64,000 bases of DNA from positions 408,781-472,780 of the forward strand of contig NC_014378.1 of the NCBI RefSeq assembly GCF_000144695.1, written 5' to 3'. This stretch comes from Acetohalobium arabaticum DSM 5501 (GTDB lineage Bacteria; Bacillota; Halanaerobiia; Halobacteroidales; Acetohalobiaceae). Made by a program: the position numbers and the translations under genes. This document shows positions 7,969 to 16,279 of the stretch, in pieces. Position 1 is the stretch's first letter; each line of letters begins with the position of its first letter. Under the pieces are notes generated by a model. The model saw only the letters and a list, made by a program, of their open reading frames with translations, did not search any database and was not told the origin of the DNA.

Positions 7969-8466
7969 ATGAAGAAGATAGCTACTGTATTAATTATAGT
8001 ACTGCTTTTAGGTGTAGGAGGTTGGTTGGCAAGAGGCTGGATGACAGATAGACAGCTACAGCAGCAAGTCGAGCCGGTTCAGACAAGATGGGCCCCGAAT
8101 TTTTGGAGTCTATCGCCAAATACTAGATTGATGGCAAGAACTATCTCAGCTGAAGCACGAGGTGAAACATATCTCGGTCAAGTAGCAGTAGGTTCAGTTA
8201 TTATGAACCGAGTTAGAAGTGATAAATTTCCTAATTCAATTTCCGGAGTTATCTATCAACCATGGGCTTTTACTGCTGTTGCTCGGGGACATGTCTGGGA
8301 CCATACTCCGGAATCAGATTCTATTCGTGCTGCTTTAGATGCAATGTCAGGTTGGGATCCGACTTATGGTTCAATCTATTATTATAATCCAGCTGATGTA
8401 ACTACTTATTGGATCTTTTCTAGACCACAGGTAAGACAGATAGGAAAACATATCTTTGCACGGTAA
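7969..8466 (+). CDS. sleB: Cell wall hydrolase, SleB catalytic domain, membrane-anchored
   Basis: A 165-aa protein with an N-terminal hydrophobic anchor or signal (about residues 4-24) and a SleB-type Hydrolase_2 domain from about 45. Its visible signature is TISAEARGE with the likely catalytic Glu, then GQVAVGSVIMNRV and the closing FSRPQVRQIGKHIFA. SleB lytic transglycosylases degrade spore cortex during germination. This copy lacks the peptidoglycan-binding domain usually found in SleB and seen in the paralogue at 61.6 kb. It is followed 44 bases later by ypeB, the normal SleB partner. The upstream DNA holds CATACTA (7891-7897), which resembles a forespore sigma -10 box, but no good -35 is seen. 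Confidence 0.88.
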   Translation: MKKIATVLIIVLLLGVGGWLARGWMTDRQLQQQVEPVQTRWAPNFWSLSPNTRLMARTISAEARGETYLGQVAVGSVIMNRVRSDKFPNSISGVIYQPWAFTAVARGHVWDHTPESDSIRAALDAMSGWDPTYGSIYYYNPADVTTYWIFSRPQVRQIGKHIFAR

Positions 8467-8510
8467 TCGCGGTAATATAGTTTTGGTAATTATAATAAGG
8501 AGTGATAATA

Positions 8511-9860
8511 ATGAGGCGAAATGCTATAATCTTTATTCTAGTAATTGCTCTTGCAGCAGTAGGATACTGGGGATTTAAGAATAACAAGATTTTAGCCAAA
8601 TGGGAGCTGCAGACGGAGAATCAGTATCGTAATGCTTTTGCTGAGTTAAATAATAATCTTAATTCCCTAGAAGATGAATTAGCTACTGCTTTGGTAACTA
8701 AATCCAATGAACGGCGATCAGTTAAGCTGAATAATATCTGGCGTGATGCCTTTGCAGCCCAAAAGGATTTAGGAGAGTTGCCAATTGCTGGTATTTCCTT
8801 AACTAAATTTAAAGATTTATTAGCTAAAATAGAAAGTTATACTTATCAATTATCTCAGGACAATATTAATGAAGACTTATCAGCTGAGGATTGGGATAAT
8901 CTTAATCAGTTACATAGTCAGGTGCAGACAGTAGCCAAAGAAATGAAAGATATTCATAATAAGATTGAAAAAGAAGGTTTTAGATGGAGTGAACAGCGCC
9001 ATATAATTTTAGAAAAGGAAGATTTAGAGGAAAATTCTATTCTAAGCAGTCTGCAGGGGCTAGAAGGCGAAGTAAGTAAAATAAATTTAAATCCAGATAA
9101 TGAATCTATAAAAGATGGATTGCCAGAAAAGCTTAATCTACAGCTAGGAGAAGTAGAAAACGATCAGGAAGATAAAGTTGAGTCAAAAGAAGCCGTAGAT
9201 GTAGCCCAGGAATTTATTGGAGCTCGTAGCAAAGAATTCAACTTTAGAGTAGCTAAAGATGAAAGGGATCCGGAGGCTAAAAGTATAACTACGGTAGTTG
9301 CTAATTCTAAGGATTTAGATGATAATAGAATTCATTTTGATATCAATCAAAATTCAGGTGATATAATCTGGTTTTTAGAACAGCGTCCCTTTAAAGATCC
9401 GGATTTAGAAGAGGAAGAGATTAAAAAAGAAGCTCGTAATTTTATAAAAGAGGTTGACTATGAAGAAAATTTAGCTTTAAAAGAAGTGAATTCTCAAAGG
9501 AATATTGGATTAGTTACCTTTGTTCCAAAGATTAAGGAAGTTTTATTCTATCCTCAACCGGTTAGAGTTAAAGTTGCTTTGGATAATGGAGATATTATGG
9601 GCCTTAATAATAGAGCCTTTTTAGTTAATAGAAATCTCTCTGAAGAGATGGACTTAGAACCTGGACTCAGCCTTGAAGAAGCAGAGGAAAAGGTAAATAA
9701 ACGTTTGAAGTTAGTTTCAAATGATTTAGCTGTAATTAAGAATGATCAAGGTAAACCAGTATTAAGTTATGAATTTATTGGAGAATTTAAAAAAGAGCGC
9801 TATAGAGTCAACATCAATGCTGATACAGGACGTGAAGAACGAGTAGAAAAAGCTTCATAA
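8511..9860 (+). CDS. ypeB: Spore germination protein YpeB
   Basis: 449 aa from ATG 8511. The GTG at 8502 is part of the ribosome site AAGGAG (8497-8502), so it is not the start. There is one N-terminal membrane segment (about 4-20), a long helical domain rich in Glu/Asn up to about residue 190, then two or more PepSY-like repeats in the C-terminal half (for example around DVAQEFIGARSKEFN and LSLEEAEEKVNKRLKL). YpeB is needed to place or stabilise SleB at the spore cortex, and the sleB-ypeB order here is the conserved one. The length matches the family (about 450 aa). Confidence 0.9.
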   Translation: MRRNAIIFILVIALAAVGYWGFKNNKILAKWELQTENQYRNAFAELNNNLNSLEDELATALVTKSNERRSVKLNNIWRDAFAAQKDLGELPIAGISLTKFKDLLAKIESYTYQLSQDNINEDLSAEDWDNLNQLHSQVQTVAKEMKDIHNKIEKEGFRWSEQRHIILEKEDLEENSILSSLQGLEGEVSKINLNPDNESIKDGLPEKLNLQLGEVENDQEDKVESKEAVDVAQEFIGARSKEFNFRVAKDERDPEAKSITTVVANSKDLDDNRIHFDINQNSGDIIWFLEQRPFKDPDLEEEEIKKEARNFIKEVDYEENLALKEVNSQRNIGLVTFVPKIKEVLFYPQPVRVKVALDNGDIMGLNNRAFLVNRNLSEEMDLEPGLSLEEAEEKVNKRLKLVSNDLAVIKNDQGKPVLSYEFIGEFKKERYRVNINADTGREERVEKAS

Positions 9861-9956
9861 ATATTCTGATTAAGCATATAAAAGAGAATGAGATTGTATA
9901 TTGTAGCAATATAGAGTTAAATAAATATAATCAGTTATAATGGTTATTTTATCTCT

Positions 9957-9985
9957 TTGACTATTTGGTGTTAATTTTATATACT
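9957..9985 (+). promoter_or_regulatory. Promoter of tRNA cluster
   Basis: TTGACT (9957-9962) and TATACT (9980-9985) with 17 bases between, followed after five bases by ATGTCGC. The same TGTCGC block follows the -10 boxes of the four rRNA promoters near 24.5 kb, suggesting a shared stable-RNA promoter design. Confidence 0.65.
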
Positions 9986-10020
9986 GTTTTATGTCGCTAG
10001 TAATAAGCGGCAGACAAAAA

Positions 10021-10097
10021 GGTGGCATAGCCAAGTTGGTAAGGCGGAGGACTGCAAATCCTTTATTTCCCCGGTTCAAATCCGGGTGCCACCTCCA
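10021..10097 (+). tRNA. tRNA-Cys (GCA)
   Basis: Full cloverleaf with acceptor GGTGGCA/TGCCACC, anticodon GCA in GGACTGCAAATCC, T-loop GGTTCAAAT, and an encoded CCA at 10095-10097. First of three tRNAs. Confidence 0.97.
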
Positions 10098-10103
10098 ATA
10101 ATC

Positions 10104-10193
10104 GCCGGGGTGGCGGAACTGGCAGACGCATCGGACTTAAAATCCGGTGAGCCTTCTGTGCTCGTGTGGGTTCGAATCCCACCCCCGGCACCA
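10104..10193 (+). tRNA. tRNA-Leu (TAA)
   Basis: Class II tRNA with a long variable arm. Acceptor GCCGGGG/CCCCGGC, anticodon TAA in GGACTTAAAATCC, T-arm GTGGGTTCGAATCCCAC, encoded CCA. Confidence 0.97.
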
Positions 10194-10200
10194 TCTTTAT

Positions 10201-10275
10201 GCGGACATAGCTCAGCGGGAGAGCGCTACGTTGACATCGTAGAAGCCGATGGTTCGATCCCATCTGTCCGCACCA
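10201..10275 (+). tRNA. tRNA-Val (GAC)
   Basis: Acceptor GCGGACA/TGTCCGC, anticodon GAC in the loop of CTACG-TTGACAT-CGTAG, encoded CCA at 10273-10275. Last of the Cys-Leu-Val set. Confidence 0.97.
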
Positions 10276-10302
10276 TTTATTATTACTGACATATTAACTA
10301 TA

Positions 10303-10331
10303 AAAGGCTGTCGTCAGGACAGTCTTTTTTT
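10303..10331 (+). terminator. Terminator of tRNA cluster
   Basis: GGCTGTC and GGACAGTC pair (with G-U) around a short loop, and seven Ts follow. Confidence 0.75.
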
Positions 10332-10446
10332 GATTTTGGGTAGGAGAAATTAACAGTTCTGGCTTCGATAGCAGCAGAATTCGGGTTTGAAAGTGGTGTT
10401 TTTGCTGGAGGGATTTAATCTGTAATTTCTAGGTGAGGGGAGAATA

Positions 10447-10863
10447 ATGAAGGAGATAATTATAATTGGAGTTGGAAGATTTGGTTTGAGTGTAGCTAAG
10501 GAATTATTTAAAAAAGGATATGAAATATTAGCAGTTGATAAGGATGAAACAAGAGTGCAAAAAGTAGCTAATTATGCTACTTATGCTGTTCAGGCTGATT
10601 TTACAAATGAAGATATTATGGAGAGATTTGAAATTGATAAATTTGATATAGGTATAGTAGGAATAGGAAAAAGCCTATATGATAATCTTGTTACTACCTT
10701 TGTTTTAAATAAGTTTAATGTTTCCCATATAGTAGTTAAGGCTAAAGACAAATTACAAGGGGAATTATTAAAGGAGATTGGAGCAGATAAGGTTGTATAT
10801 CCGGAACGAGATATAGGAATTAAAATGGTTGAAGAATTAAATAATAGAGTTTTAGAATATTAA
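10447..10863 (+). CDS. Orphan RCK/TrkA-N domain protein
   Basis: A 138-aa protein that aligns along its whole length with the first two-thirds of the two KtrA proteins at 16.3 and 18.4 kb. It has the dinucleotide-binding loop GVGRFGLSVA (about residues 8-17), the acidic residue after the second strand (AVDKDE), and the block IGADKVVYPERDIG. It stops exactly where the RCK_N domain ends (NNRVLEY), so it has no RCK_C/TrkA-C domain, the part that binds c-di-AMP in related proteins. It may be a K+ channel or transporter gate subunit that responds only to nucleotide or NAD(H), or a partner of KtrA. It has no channel gene beside it. Confidence 0.8.
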   Translation: MKEIIIIGVGRFGLSVAKELFKKGYEILAVDKDETRVQKVANYATYAVQADFTNEDIMERFEIDKFDIGIVGIGKSLYDNLVTTFVLNKFNVSHIVVKAKDKLQGELLKEIGADKVVYPERDIGIKMVEELNNRVLEY

Positions 10864-10885
10864 AGATAAAATTTTTTAGTTTATC

Positions 10886-10914
10886 TTGACATAGAAGTGA
10901 TTAAGAGTTATAAT
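10886..10914 (+). promoter_or_regulatory. Promoter of thrS leader
   Basis: TTGACA (10886-10891) and TATAAT (10909-10914) with a 17-base spacer: a perfect consensus promoter. Confidence 0.85.
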
Positions 10915-11210
10915 ATTTTCAAGTTGAATATTAGCTTAAAGACTATGAAGAGGACGAGTAAGTTAACATATATCTTTTCAGAGAAAGAAAGCCGTTGACT
11001 GCAAGCTTTCTAAGATATATTTAGCTGAAAACCCCCTTGGAGTCGGCGCCTGAAAGAGATTCGAGTACGGCTGTTCGGGAAATAATATTCCGTTATCCAG
11101 AATGAGATTATTCGTATAGTCTTGATTGGATAAGGCTGGCGAATAATTATAGAGTGGAACCACAAAAGCTACCTTTTGTCTCTATTTTAGGGATGAAAGG
11201 TTTTTTTAAT
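10915..11210 (+). ncRNA. T-box leader of thrS
   Basis: About 300 bases of structured leader precede thrS. The conserved T-box sequence is seen as AGAGTGGAACCAC (11151-11163), and the end of the leader is a terminator (11171-11208: ACCTTT...AAAGGT then a T run). An AGTAA motif near the 5' side and an ACC triplet in GAAAACCCCC (about 11028-11035) are candidates for the loop-E side and the threonine specifier codon. By analogy, uncharged tRNA-Thr binding would favour the antiterminator and switch thrS on. Confidence 0.88.
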
Positions 11211-11243
11211 TTGATTAAAAATTGATAAAGGAGAGATGATAGA

Positions 11244-13163
11244 GTGAATCAAGTAGATATAACTTTACCAGATGGTTCAGTCTTGGAATTTGATGAAGAA
11301 GTTACTGTCAGAGAGGTAGCCTTTGAAATTGGTCCTAGACTGGGAAAGGCTACGATAGCCGGAAAAGTTGATAGTAAAGAAGTTGATGCTGATTACGTAA
11401 TTAATGATGATGTAGAATTGGAGATAATTACTATTGATTCAGAAGAAGGACTGGAGATCTACCGCCATAGTATGGCTCATATTATGGCCCAGGCAGTTGA
11501 GAGAATCTACGGTTCAGATGAAGTGCAATTAGCAATTGGGCCGTCTATTGAGGATGGATTCTATTATGATTTCGATATCCCTGAGAACTTCTCCGATAAT
11601 GATTTAGAAGAGATTGAAGCAGAAATGCAGGAGATTATCGAAGAGGATTTAGAGATTGAACGGATTGAACTGAGTAAAAAAGAAGCAGTTGAGAAAATGA
11701 AGGACTTAGGAGAAGACTATAAGGTGGAGATGTTAGAAGAGCTTGAAGATGATGCTGTTAGTTTCTATCAGCAGGGGGATTTTATTGATCTCTGCCGGGG
11801 CCCCCATTTAACTTCAACCGGCAAGGCTAATGCTGAAGGATTTAAATTGTTGAATGTTGCTGGTGCCTACTGGCGCGGCGATGAAGACAATAAGATGCTG
11901 CAGAGAATCTATGGTACTGCTTTTCCTAATAAATCAGATCTAGAGGAACATCTAGATCGCTTAGAAGAAGCTAAAAAGCGGGATCATCGTAAGTTAGGCC
12001 AAAAATTAGATCTATTTAGCCTTCATGATGAAGGGAAAGGATTTCCTTTCTTCCATCCGAAGGGTATGGTGGTTAGGAATGAATTGATTGATTTCTGGAA
12101 GGAAGAACACCGCCAAGCTGGATATAAGGAGATCAAGACTCCGGTTATTCTAAACCAAGATTTATGGAAACAGTCTGGTCACTGGGATCACTATAAAGAA
12201 GATATGTACTTTACTGAAATAGATAAAGAGCCCCATGCAGTAAAGCCGATGAACTGCCCCGGCGGAATTTTGGTCTATAAAGATAAGATGCGCAGCTACC
12301 GTGATCTGCCAATTAGAATGGGAGAGTTAGGATTAGTCCACCGTCATGAACGGTCTGGAACTCTACATGGTTTAATGAGAGTAAGGAACTTTACGCAGGA
12401 TGATGCCCATATCTTCTGTTTACCGTCCCAGATTGAAGAGGAGCTTACTGGAGTAATTAAGTTAGTAGATAGAATCTATGCTCCTTTTGGATTTAATTAT
12501 AGAGTTGAATTGAGTACTAAACCTGATAAAGCCATGGGTTCTGATGAATTATGGGATAAGGCTACTGATGCCTTGCGTGAAGCTATTGAGGCTAATGATT
12601 TAGATTATAAGGTAAACGAAGGAGATGGTGCCTTCTACGGACCGAAGATTGATTTTCATCTAGAAGACTGTCTCGGCAGAACCTGGCAGTGCGGAACTGT
12701 TCAGCTTGATTTTCAGATGCCAGAACGCTTTGACTTAACCTATGTAGGGCAGGATGGAGAAGAACACCGACCGGTAATGATTCATCGGGCCATCTTTGGC
12801 AGTTTAGAGCGGTTTATGGGTATCTTAATTGAACATTATGCTGGTGCCTTCCCTACTTGGTTAGCACCTATCCAGACAGAAGTAATTCCTGTGACTGATG
12901 ATCACTTAGATTATGCTTATCAAGTGAAGGAAGAATTAGCAGATGCTGGAGTTAGGGTTGAAGTTGATGCCCGTCAGGAAAAAGTAGGTTATAAGATTCG
13001 GGAAGCACAGGTTCAGCAGGTTCCTTATATGTTAATAGTGGGAGATGATGAAATAGAAGATAAGACTGTTTCAGTTCGTGATCGCCGTGAAGGAGACTTA
13101 GGTGCTAAAGATTTAGCTGAATTTAAAGCTGAGATTGTAAAAGAAATTGAAAATAGAGCATAA
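11244..13163 (+). CDS. thrS: Threonine-tRNA ligase
   Basis: 639 aa, full length for a bacterial ThrRS, starting at GTG 11244 behind AAAGGAGAG. Domains in order: TGS (about 1-62), the editing domain with HSMAHIMAQA and the later Cys-containing CRGPHL, the class II catalytic core with MNCPGG and HRHERSG (zinc ligands Cys and His) and motif 3 in HRAIFGSLERF, then the anticodon-binding domain from about 535. It charges tRNA-Thr in the cytoplasm and edits mischarged Ser-tRNA. It is expressed from its own promoter through a T-box. Confidence 0.98.
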   Translation: MNQVDITLPDGSVLEFDEEVTVREVAFEIGPRLGKATIAGKVDSKEVDADYVINDDVELEIITIDSEEGLEIYRHSMAHIMAQAVERIYGSDEVQLAIGPSIEDGFYYDFDIPENFSDNDLEEIEAEMQEIIEEDLEIERIELSKKEAVEKMKDLGEDYKVEMLEELEDDAVSFYQQGDFIDLCRGPHLTSTGKANAEGFKLLNVAGAYWRGDEDNKMLQRIYGTAFPNKSDLEEHLDRLEEAKKRDHRKLGQKLDLFSLHDEGKGFPFFHPKGMVVRNELIDFWKEEHRQAGYKEIKTPVILNQDLWKQSGHWDHYKEDMYFTEIDKEPHAVKPMNCPGGILVYKDKMRSYRDLPIRMGELGLVHRHERSGTLHGLMRVRNFTQDDAHIFCLPSQIEEELTGVIKLVDRIYAPFGFNYRVELSTKPDKAMGSDELWDKATDALREAIEANDLDYKVNEGDGAFYGPKIDFHLEDCLGRTWQCGTVQLDFQMPERFDLTYVGQDGEEHRPVMIHRAIFGSLERFMGILIEHYAGAFPTWLAPIQTEVIPVTDDHLDYAYQVKEELADAGVRVEVDARQEKVGYKIREAQVQQVPYMLIVGDDEIEDKTVSVRDRREGDLGAKDLAEFKAEIVKEIENRA

Positions 13164-13170
13164 TTTTAGT

Positions 13171-13199
13171 TTGACTTAGCTAAATGAATATGCTATAAT
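13171..13199 (+). promoter_or_regulatory. Promoter of infC operon
   Basis: TTGACT (13171-13176), 17 bases, TATAAT (13194-13199), beginning eight bases after the thrS stop. Confidence 0.8.
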
Positions 13200-13204
13200 T
13201 GAGT

Positions 13205-13365
13205 GGACAATAAAGTAGAAGCCATCCGCTTCTCACCCATCGGCTGGAGCTGATGCGGTTAATAAGTTAACTATACTACTTCTGATTGTTAGGAGAAGTA
13301 TGGATAATTATTGAATCAAGCGGGTGGTCTATGTCTAAATAGGCTGCCCGTTTATTATATTTTAA
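13205..13365 (+). ncRNA. L20-type leader with terminator (autoregulation of infC-rpmI-rplT)
   Basis: The leader contains the block GAAGCCATCCGCTTCTCACC and GGCTGGAGCTGATGCGG characteristic of the Firmicutes L20 leader, and ends in a terminator hairpin (CGGGTGGTCTAT / ATAGGCTGCCCG, 13320-13355) followed by TTTATTATATTTT. In known cases ribosomal protein L20 binds the leader and promotes termination, so the operon is turned down when L20 is in excess. The family call is from remembered consensus, not a covariance search. Confidence 0.75.
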
Positions 13366-13431
13366 GTGAATCTGTTGGTAGAGGCAGGTTTTGTTGTAAT
13401 TTTGGTTTAACACTTTAGGAGGTGTGTAATA

Positions 13432-13953
13432 ATTAGTAACGACGATTTAAGAGTTAATGAAAAGATTAGAGCTAGAGAGATTAGAGTGGTTGACAACGAG
13501 GGAGATCAGATAGGTATTATGCCCTTGAAGAAAGGTTTAGACATAGCTAAAGATAGAGGACTGGATTTGGTTGAAGTAGCCCCTAATGCTGAGCCGCCTG
13601 TGTGTAGAATCCTTGATTATGGGAAGTATAAGTATGAGCAGGCCAAAAAGGCTCAGAAAGCTAAACAGAATCAGAATGTAATGAATGTTAAAGAGGTTCA
13701 GATGAGTGTTAAGATTGAAGAACATGACTTTAACGTTAAAGTGAATATGGGCGAGAGATTCTTGAAGAATAAAGATAAAGTTAAGGTTAAGATTAAGTTT
13801 AGAGGTAGAGAGATTACTCATAAAGATTTAGGTTATGATCTGATGGAGGATTATTACTCTGAATTAGAGGACTTAGCTAAAATGGAGACTAAGCCGAAAA
13901 TGGAAGGCCGTAATATGTTAATGATTTTAACTCCAATAAGTGATAAAAATTAG
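13432..13953 (+). CDS. infC: Translation initiation factor IF-3 (AUU start)
   Basis: 173 aa when started at ATT 13432, which lies 9 bases after AGGAGG (13417-13422). The frame from there gives ISNDDLRVNEKIRAREIRVV, the normal IF-3 N-terminus. Starting at the first GTG (13486) would lose it. An AUU start for infC is a classic autoregulatory device: IF-3 itself rejects non-standard starts. The N-domain (to about 80) and the C-domain with QMSVKIEEHDFNVK and VKIKFRGREI are intact. It binds the 30S subunit and checks the initiator codon. First gene of infC-rpmI-rplT. Confidence 0.96.
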   Translation: MSNDDLRVNEKIRAREIRVVDNEGDQIGIMPLKKGLDIAKDRGLDLVEVAPNAEPPVCRILDYGKYKYEQAKKAQKAKQNQNVMNVKEVQMSVKIEEHDFNVKVNMGERFLKNKDKVKVKIKFRGREITHKDLGYDLMEDYYSELEDLAKMETKPKMEGRNMLMILTPISDKN

Positions 13954-13968
13954 GAGGTAAATAAATTT

Positions 13969-14166
13969 ATGCCTAAAATGAAGACACATAAAGGTGCTAA
14001 GAAGCGATTTAAAAAGACTTCTAAAGGGAAGTATAAGCGTAAGAGGACTAAAAGAAACCATTTAATGACTAAAAAGAATTCTAATAAAAAGAGAAAGTTA
14101 CGTAAAGATGCTACTGTAAAGAAGTGTGATGAAGATACTCTGGATACATTGATGCCGAATGACTAG
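13969..14166 (+). CDS. rpmI: 50S ribosomal protein L35
   Basis: 65 aa, starting 15 bases after infC behind TAGGAGGT. The family signature MPKMKTHKGAKKRFKKTSKG is intact at the N-terminus, and the protein is very basic, as expected for a small 50S protein. It lies in the standard infC-rpmI-rplT order. Confidence 0.98.
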   Translation: MPKMKTHKGAKKRFKKTSKGKYKRKRTKRNHLMTKKNSNKKRKLRKDATVKKCDEDTLDTLMPND

Positions 14167-14202
14167 AGTTAAAAATAGTATAGGTGAATAGGAGGGATTA
14201 GG

Positions 14203-14556
14203 ATGCCGCGCGTTAAAAGAGGTAATAAGCGACGCAAACGAAGAAAGAAAATTTTAAAGTTAGCCAAAGGATACTTTGGAACACGAAGTAAACTATATCG
14301 TCCTGCTAAGCAGCAAGTAATGAAGTCACTGAATTATGCTTACCGTGATAGAAAGCAGAAAAAGCGTAATTTCAGGAAGTTATGGATTACTCGTATCAAT
14401 GCTGCAGCAAGACAGCATGATCTTTCATACAGTAGATTCATTCACGGCTTGCGAGAGGCTGATGTTGATATTAACCGTAAGATGTTAGCTGAATTAGCTG
14501 TTAATAATGAAGATGAATTTGCTGATTTAGTTGAATTAGCTAAAGAAAATATTTAA
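14203..14556 (+). CDS. rplT: 50S ribosomal protein L20
   Basis: 117 aa starting [19 protein letters not shown]. The lysine/arginine-rich N-terminal extension threads into 23S rRNA; the C-terminal globular domain (from about 60) contains [11 protein letters not shown]. Besides its role in 50S assembly, L20 is the likely repressor that acts on the leader at 13.2-13.4 kb. A terminator follows. Confidence 0.98.
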   Translation: MPRVKRGNKRRKRRKKILKLAKGYFGTRSKLYRPAKQQVMKSLNYAYRDRKQKKRNFRKLWITRINAAARQHDLSYSRFIHGLREADVDINRKMLAELAVNNEDEFADLVELAKENI

Positions 14557-14565
14557 TTACTTTAC

Positions 14566-14600
14566 TGGCATGGGGGTTAATTTTATCTCCATGCTTTTTA
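14566..14600 (+). terminator. Terminator after rplT
   Basis: GGCATGGGGG pairs with CTCCATGC around an A/T-rich loop, followed by TTTTTA. Confidence 0.75.
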
Positions 14601-14601
14601 C

Positions 14602-14630
14602 TTTACATTATTTCAGAGTTATAGTATAAT
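14602..14630 (+). promoter_or_regulatory. Promoter of riboswitch-ktr operon
   Basis: TTTACA (14602-14607), 17 bases, TATAAT (14625-14630). Confidence 0.7.
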
Positions 14631-14639
14631 GTAATCAAT

Positions 14640-14848
14640 AAAATTAAATAGCTAGTCTTATTATGCCGAATTCCATTTGGAAGCGGAGGACCCATTTTTG
14701 GGGTGAATCTGGACTTTAGGTTTATTATTTTGATCTAAGGTCTGGTAGGGTTACTCTTTCAACCCGAATCCGACAGCTAACTTCGTAGGCATTGAAAGAG
14801 GAAGACCGTTAGCCACAGGGAGAAGTAGGTTTTCCTGTGGATTTTTAA
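14640..14848 (+). ncRNA. c-di-AMP riboswitch (ydaO-yuaA type) with terminator
   Basis: Between promoter and ktrB lies a leader with the hallmarks of the ydaO class: GGGGTGAATCTGG, then GGGTTACTCTTTCAACCCGA, ATCCGACAGCTAAC and CGTAGGCATTGAAAGAGG. It is followed by a terminator hairpin CCACAGG/CCTGTGG (14813-14840) and ATTTTTAAATTT. In known cases c-di-AMP binding stabilises termination and shuts off K+ import. The downstream genes are K+ uptake genes, which agrees. The call is from remembered consensus. Confidence 0.9.
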
Positions 14849-14900
14849 ATTTATTATAAGGTATAATTTGATTAAATAGAGTAATGAGGAGATGTTAATC

Positions 14901-16244
14901 ATGCAGCTTAGTGATAAATTCAGTTTAGATAACTTAACTCCAGCCCAGTTTCTGTCATTAGGTTATTTAGTTGTTATTTTAACTGGAACAGTTTTATTAT
15001 CGCTTCCAATTGCTACTGCTAGCGGGATAAGAATGCCCTTGATTGATGCTTTATTTACTGCTACTTCAGCTACGGCAGTAACAGGATTAATTGTTGAGAA
15101 TACCAAAAACTTCTTTTCCGGTTTTGGTCAGATAGTAATTTTAATTTTAATTCAGATCGGCGGTTTAGGAATTATGAGTATGTCCACTCTCTTTGCTATG
15201 ATTGTCGGAAAAAAGATTACTCTTAAAGAGCGGTTAGTGATTAAACAGGATTTAGACCAATTTGAACTGTCAGGAATTATTAGATTAGTTCGGTATGTTC
15301 TGTTTGTTACGTTAGTTATAGAAGGAACTGGAGCTTTAATTCTATTTTCGCGTTTGATTCGCGATTATGATCCTCTTAGGGCACTTTATTTAGCTATTTT
15401 TCATTCAGTTTCCGCCTTTAATAATGCTGGATTTGATATTTTTGGTAATAGTTTAGAGAATTTCACAGGAGATTTGACTATTAATTTAGTGATTACTACG
15501 CTGATAATTTTAGGTGGAATTGGTTTTGCCGTTATTGCTGAAATATATAAAGGAGAGAAGAAGTTTAAAAATTATTCACTGCAGACTAAGTTAGTTTTGT
15601 CAATTAGTGGTTCTTTAATCTTGCTAGGTACGATAGTTGTCTTCGTTTTAGAGTATTCAAATCCAGCAACTATGGGTAATCTGCCGTTGCATGGAAAGGC
15701 TTTGGCCTCTTATTTTATGTCAGTAACTCCAAGAACGGCGGGCTTTAATACAGTACCGACGGGTAGTTTACATAACACCACTCTATTTTTTGTTATTATT
15801 TTAATGTTTATTGGTGCTTCCCCTGGTTCGACTGGCGGTGGAATTAAAACGACTACATTTGGTTCAGTATTAGCAGTAGTCTATGCAATGATGACTGGCA
15901 AAGAGGATATAGAGGCATTTAAGCGTAGAATACCAAAGGATGTTATCTTTAAAGCATTATCAATTATCATAATTTCTGTTTTGTTAATAGTAGTTGTAAC
16001 TATGATACTGACAGTTACTGAAGATATGCCATTTCTGGATCTCTTCTTTGAAACAGTTTCTGCTTTTGGTACTGTGGGCTTATCGACTGGAGTAACCGGA
16101 AAGTTATCTGGAATAGGTAAATTATTAATCATTCTAACTATGTTTGCTGGGCGAGTGGGACCATTGACTTTATTTTTAGCTATTGGACGCAAAAGAATAA
16201 AAGGCAATATTAGATATCCAGAAGAAAAAGTTTTAGTTGGTTAA
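14901..16244 (+). CDS. ktrB: K+ uptake membrane subunit KtrB (TrkH family), copy 1
   Basis: 447 aa from ATG 14901, which is 9 bases after GAGGAG. The ATG at 14892 abuts that site. There are eight or more membrane helices with four pore-loop regions of the SKT superfamily: TATSATAVTGL, HSVSAFNNAGFDIFGN, VTPRTAGFNTVP and VSAFGTVGLSTG. The GASPGSTGGGIKTTT segment is the KtrB gating-loop region. It moves K+, probably Na+-coupled, into the cell together with the cytoplasmic KtrA ring encoded next. It sits under the c-di-AMP riboswitch and is the first of two ktrB-ktrA pairs. Confidence 0.93.
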   Translation: MQLSDKFSLDNLTPAQFLSLGYLVVILTGTVLLSLPIATASGIRMPLIDALFTATSATAVTGLIVENTKNFFSGFGQIVILILIQIGGLGIMSMSTLFAMIVGKKITLKERLVIKQDLDQFELSGIIRLVRYVLFVTLVIEGTGALILFSRLIRDYDPLRALYLAIFHSVSAFNNAGFDIFGNSLENFTGDLTINLVITTLIILGGIGFAVIAEIYKGEKKFKNYSLQTKLVLSISGSLILLGTIVVFVLEYSNPATMGNLPLHGKALASYFMSVTPRTAGFNTVPTGSLHNTTLFFVIILMFIGASPGSTGGGIKTTTFGSVLAVVYAMMTGKEDIEAFKRRIPKDVIFKALSIIIISVLLIVVVTMILTVTEDMPFLDLFFETVSAFGTVGLSTGVTGKLSGIGKLLIILTMFAGRVGPLTLFLAIGRKRIKGNIRYPEEKVLVG

Positions 16245-16279
16245 TAAATTTCATCCAGTTTATTAGGAGGGAGAGTAAA

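Noticed and set aside
10063-10289. ORFs over the Cys-Leu-Val tRNAs
   Set aside because: They are readings of tRNA sequence. Three complete cloverleaves explain the DNA.
10340-10440. Short open stretch before the orphan RCK gene (reads LTVLASIAAEFGFESGVFAG)
   Set aside because: It has no start codon or ribosome site and no recognisable family. It may be a leader or debris.
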